A stretch of DNA of 64,000 nt from Rosellinia necatrix (Eukaryota; Ascomycota; Sordariomycetes; Xylariales; Xylariaceae): the NCBI GenBank assembly GCA_021209875.1, contig JAGYVD010000004.1, forward strand, positions 3,596,001 to 3,660,000. The letters are read 5' to 3'. The position numbers and the translations under genes were made by a program. Shown here piece after piece: positions 63,345-64,000 of the stretch. Each line of letters opens with the position of its first letter. The first letter of the stretch is position 1. The notes below the pieces were generated by a model that did not search any database, was not told the origin of the DNA, and saw only the letters and a program-made list of their open reading frames with translations.

Positions 63345-64000
63345 CTAAGCATTGTGGCTAGGCGCACCCCAATACTCGTCAAAGTGCCCAGCAAAGTTAT
63401 CCCAGGCGCCCAGCTCATTAAGAGACTCTGACCTCGGCTCATGAAGCTCGTTATCATGATTCACGGTCAAGCCAGGCGGGAATTGGAAACGGCCGGTTCG
63501 GTCCGACATGTCGCCACTACCGTACTCAGGCGTATCTAGTACCAGCCCGTTCCGCTTAAGGAGGAGACGGGACAAGTTGTCACCTAGGGAGTCGCGGGTG
63601 GCCACGTCGGTGTCGGTTGGCGTCTCCATCCGTTCGCATGGCCGTCGGCCGCTGCGCGTGGAGCGCGCGCTCTCGGCGACGCGCCGTAGTTGGGCATTGA
63701 TGTTGGTCTCCCAGCTCCCGGCGTAGGCATGTATAGGTGCATGGTCGGCGGGTCCAGGCTCTGCCGCCTGGGAGTCGGCGTCAGCTCGGACGGCGTCTAC
63801 CGCGCCGCGGCCCCCCCATTTGCGCCCGAGGCAGTGCCAGGGCTTGACGTCGTCGCTGGTGTCGACTTTACGGTTCGCGTACCCGGAGTCGTCCATGTAG
63901 ATCTCGTCCTCCGAGGGGTACAGGTTGCGGCCCGAGGCGTGGTCGATATGGCCCCAGAGGATGAGGTGGAAGATGTGGCCTCTCAGGTCCAGGCCACGGC
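63345..64000 (-). CDS. Unrecognised protein, C-terminal 217 residues, 5' end outside the window
   Basis: The frame is open from the right window edge to TAG at 63,345-63,347. An internal ATG at 63,896 is not the true start, because in-frame coding sequence continues upstream (RGLDLRGHIFHLILWGHIDH, ASGRNLYPSEDEIY). After that come YMDDSGYANRKVDTSDDVKP and WHCLGRKWGGRG, then a more polar tail with a Thr/Ser/Arg-rich middle and the end HFDEYWGAPSHNA. No family, transmembrane segment or catalytic motif was recognised. G+C-rich third positions argue that it is a real gene. Its neighbour on the left is convergent. Confidence 0.72.
   Translation of the reverse strand, partial: RGLDLRGHIFHLILWGHIDHASGRNLYPSEDEIYMDDSGYANRKVDTSDDVKPWHCLGRKWGGRGAVDAVRADADSQAAEPGPADHAPIHAYAGSWETNINAQLRRVAESARSTRSGRRPCERMETPTDTDVATRDSLGDNLSRLLLKRNGLVLDTPEYGSGDMSDRTGRFQFPPGLTVNHDNELHEPRSESLNELGAWDNFAGHFDEYWGAPSHNA

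Overview
The window is nuclear DNA of a filamentous ascomycete (Pezizomycotina, most likely a Sordariomycete or close relative). The evidence is spliceosomal introns of 51-176 nt with GT...AG ends and CTGAC/CTAAC-type branch sites, fungal protein families, and a large block with repeat-induced point mutation (RIP). No bacterial, viral or mitochondrial gene set is present.

Two compartments meet at about 50.76 kb. Bases 1-50,760 are extremely AT-rich and hold no credible gene. By eye this block resolves into degenerate, nested, LTR-type retroelements, here called families A to E. An A copy on the minus strand (1-2,937 plus 20,548-23,695) is split by a C element (2,938-20,547, minus strand, with both LTRs). 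That C element is itself split by a B element (10,817-18,201). Further right are a partial inverted B copy (24.0-27.4 kb), a partial inverted C copy (from 27.43 kb), a lone A terminal repeat (31.4 kb), four D repeats (32.9-39.7 kb), a perfect (AAAT)n array of about 116 units (40,771-41,236), and a full-length-looking A copy with two terminal repeats (41.63-49.79 kb). Paired copies differ mainly by C-to-T and G-to-A changes, the RIP signature. The internal regions are saturated with mutations, while the short terminal repeats keep islands of normal GC content.

Bases 50,760-64,000 are ordinary gene space with five genes. In order they are: a secreted GLEYA-domain protein (minus); a Ser/Pro-rich protein of unknown function with one inferred intron (minus); a three-exon Pmp3/UPF0057 membrane proteolipid that no single ORF reveals (minus); a four-exon Nrp1-like RNA-binding protein with a degenerate exonuclease-like N-terminus, an RRM and two RanBP2-type zinc fingers (plus); and the 3' part of an unrecognised gene cut by the window edge (minus). 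These genes look like independent single-gene units and I see no pathway linking them. The intergenic spaces are 1-3 kb long and contain TATA boxes, pyrimidine-rich leaders, microsatellites and a recurrent TAGGTA/TACCTA motif.
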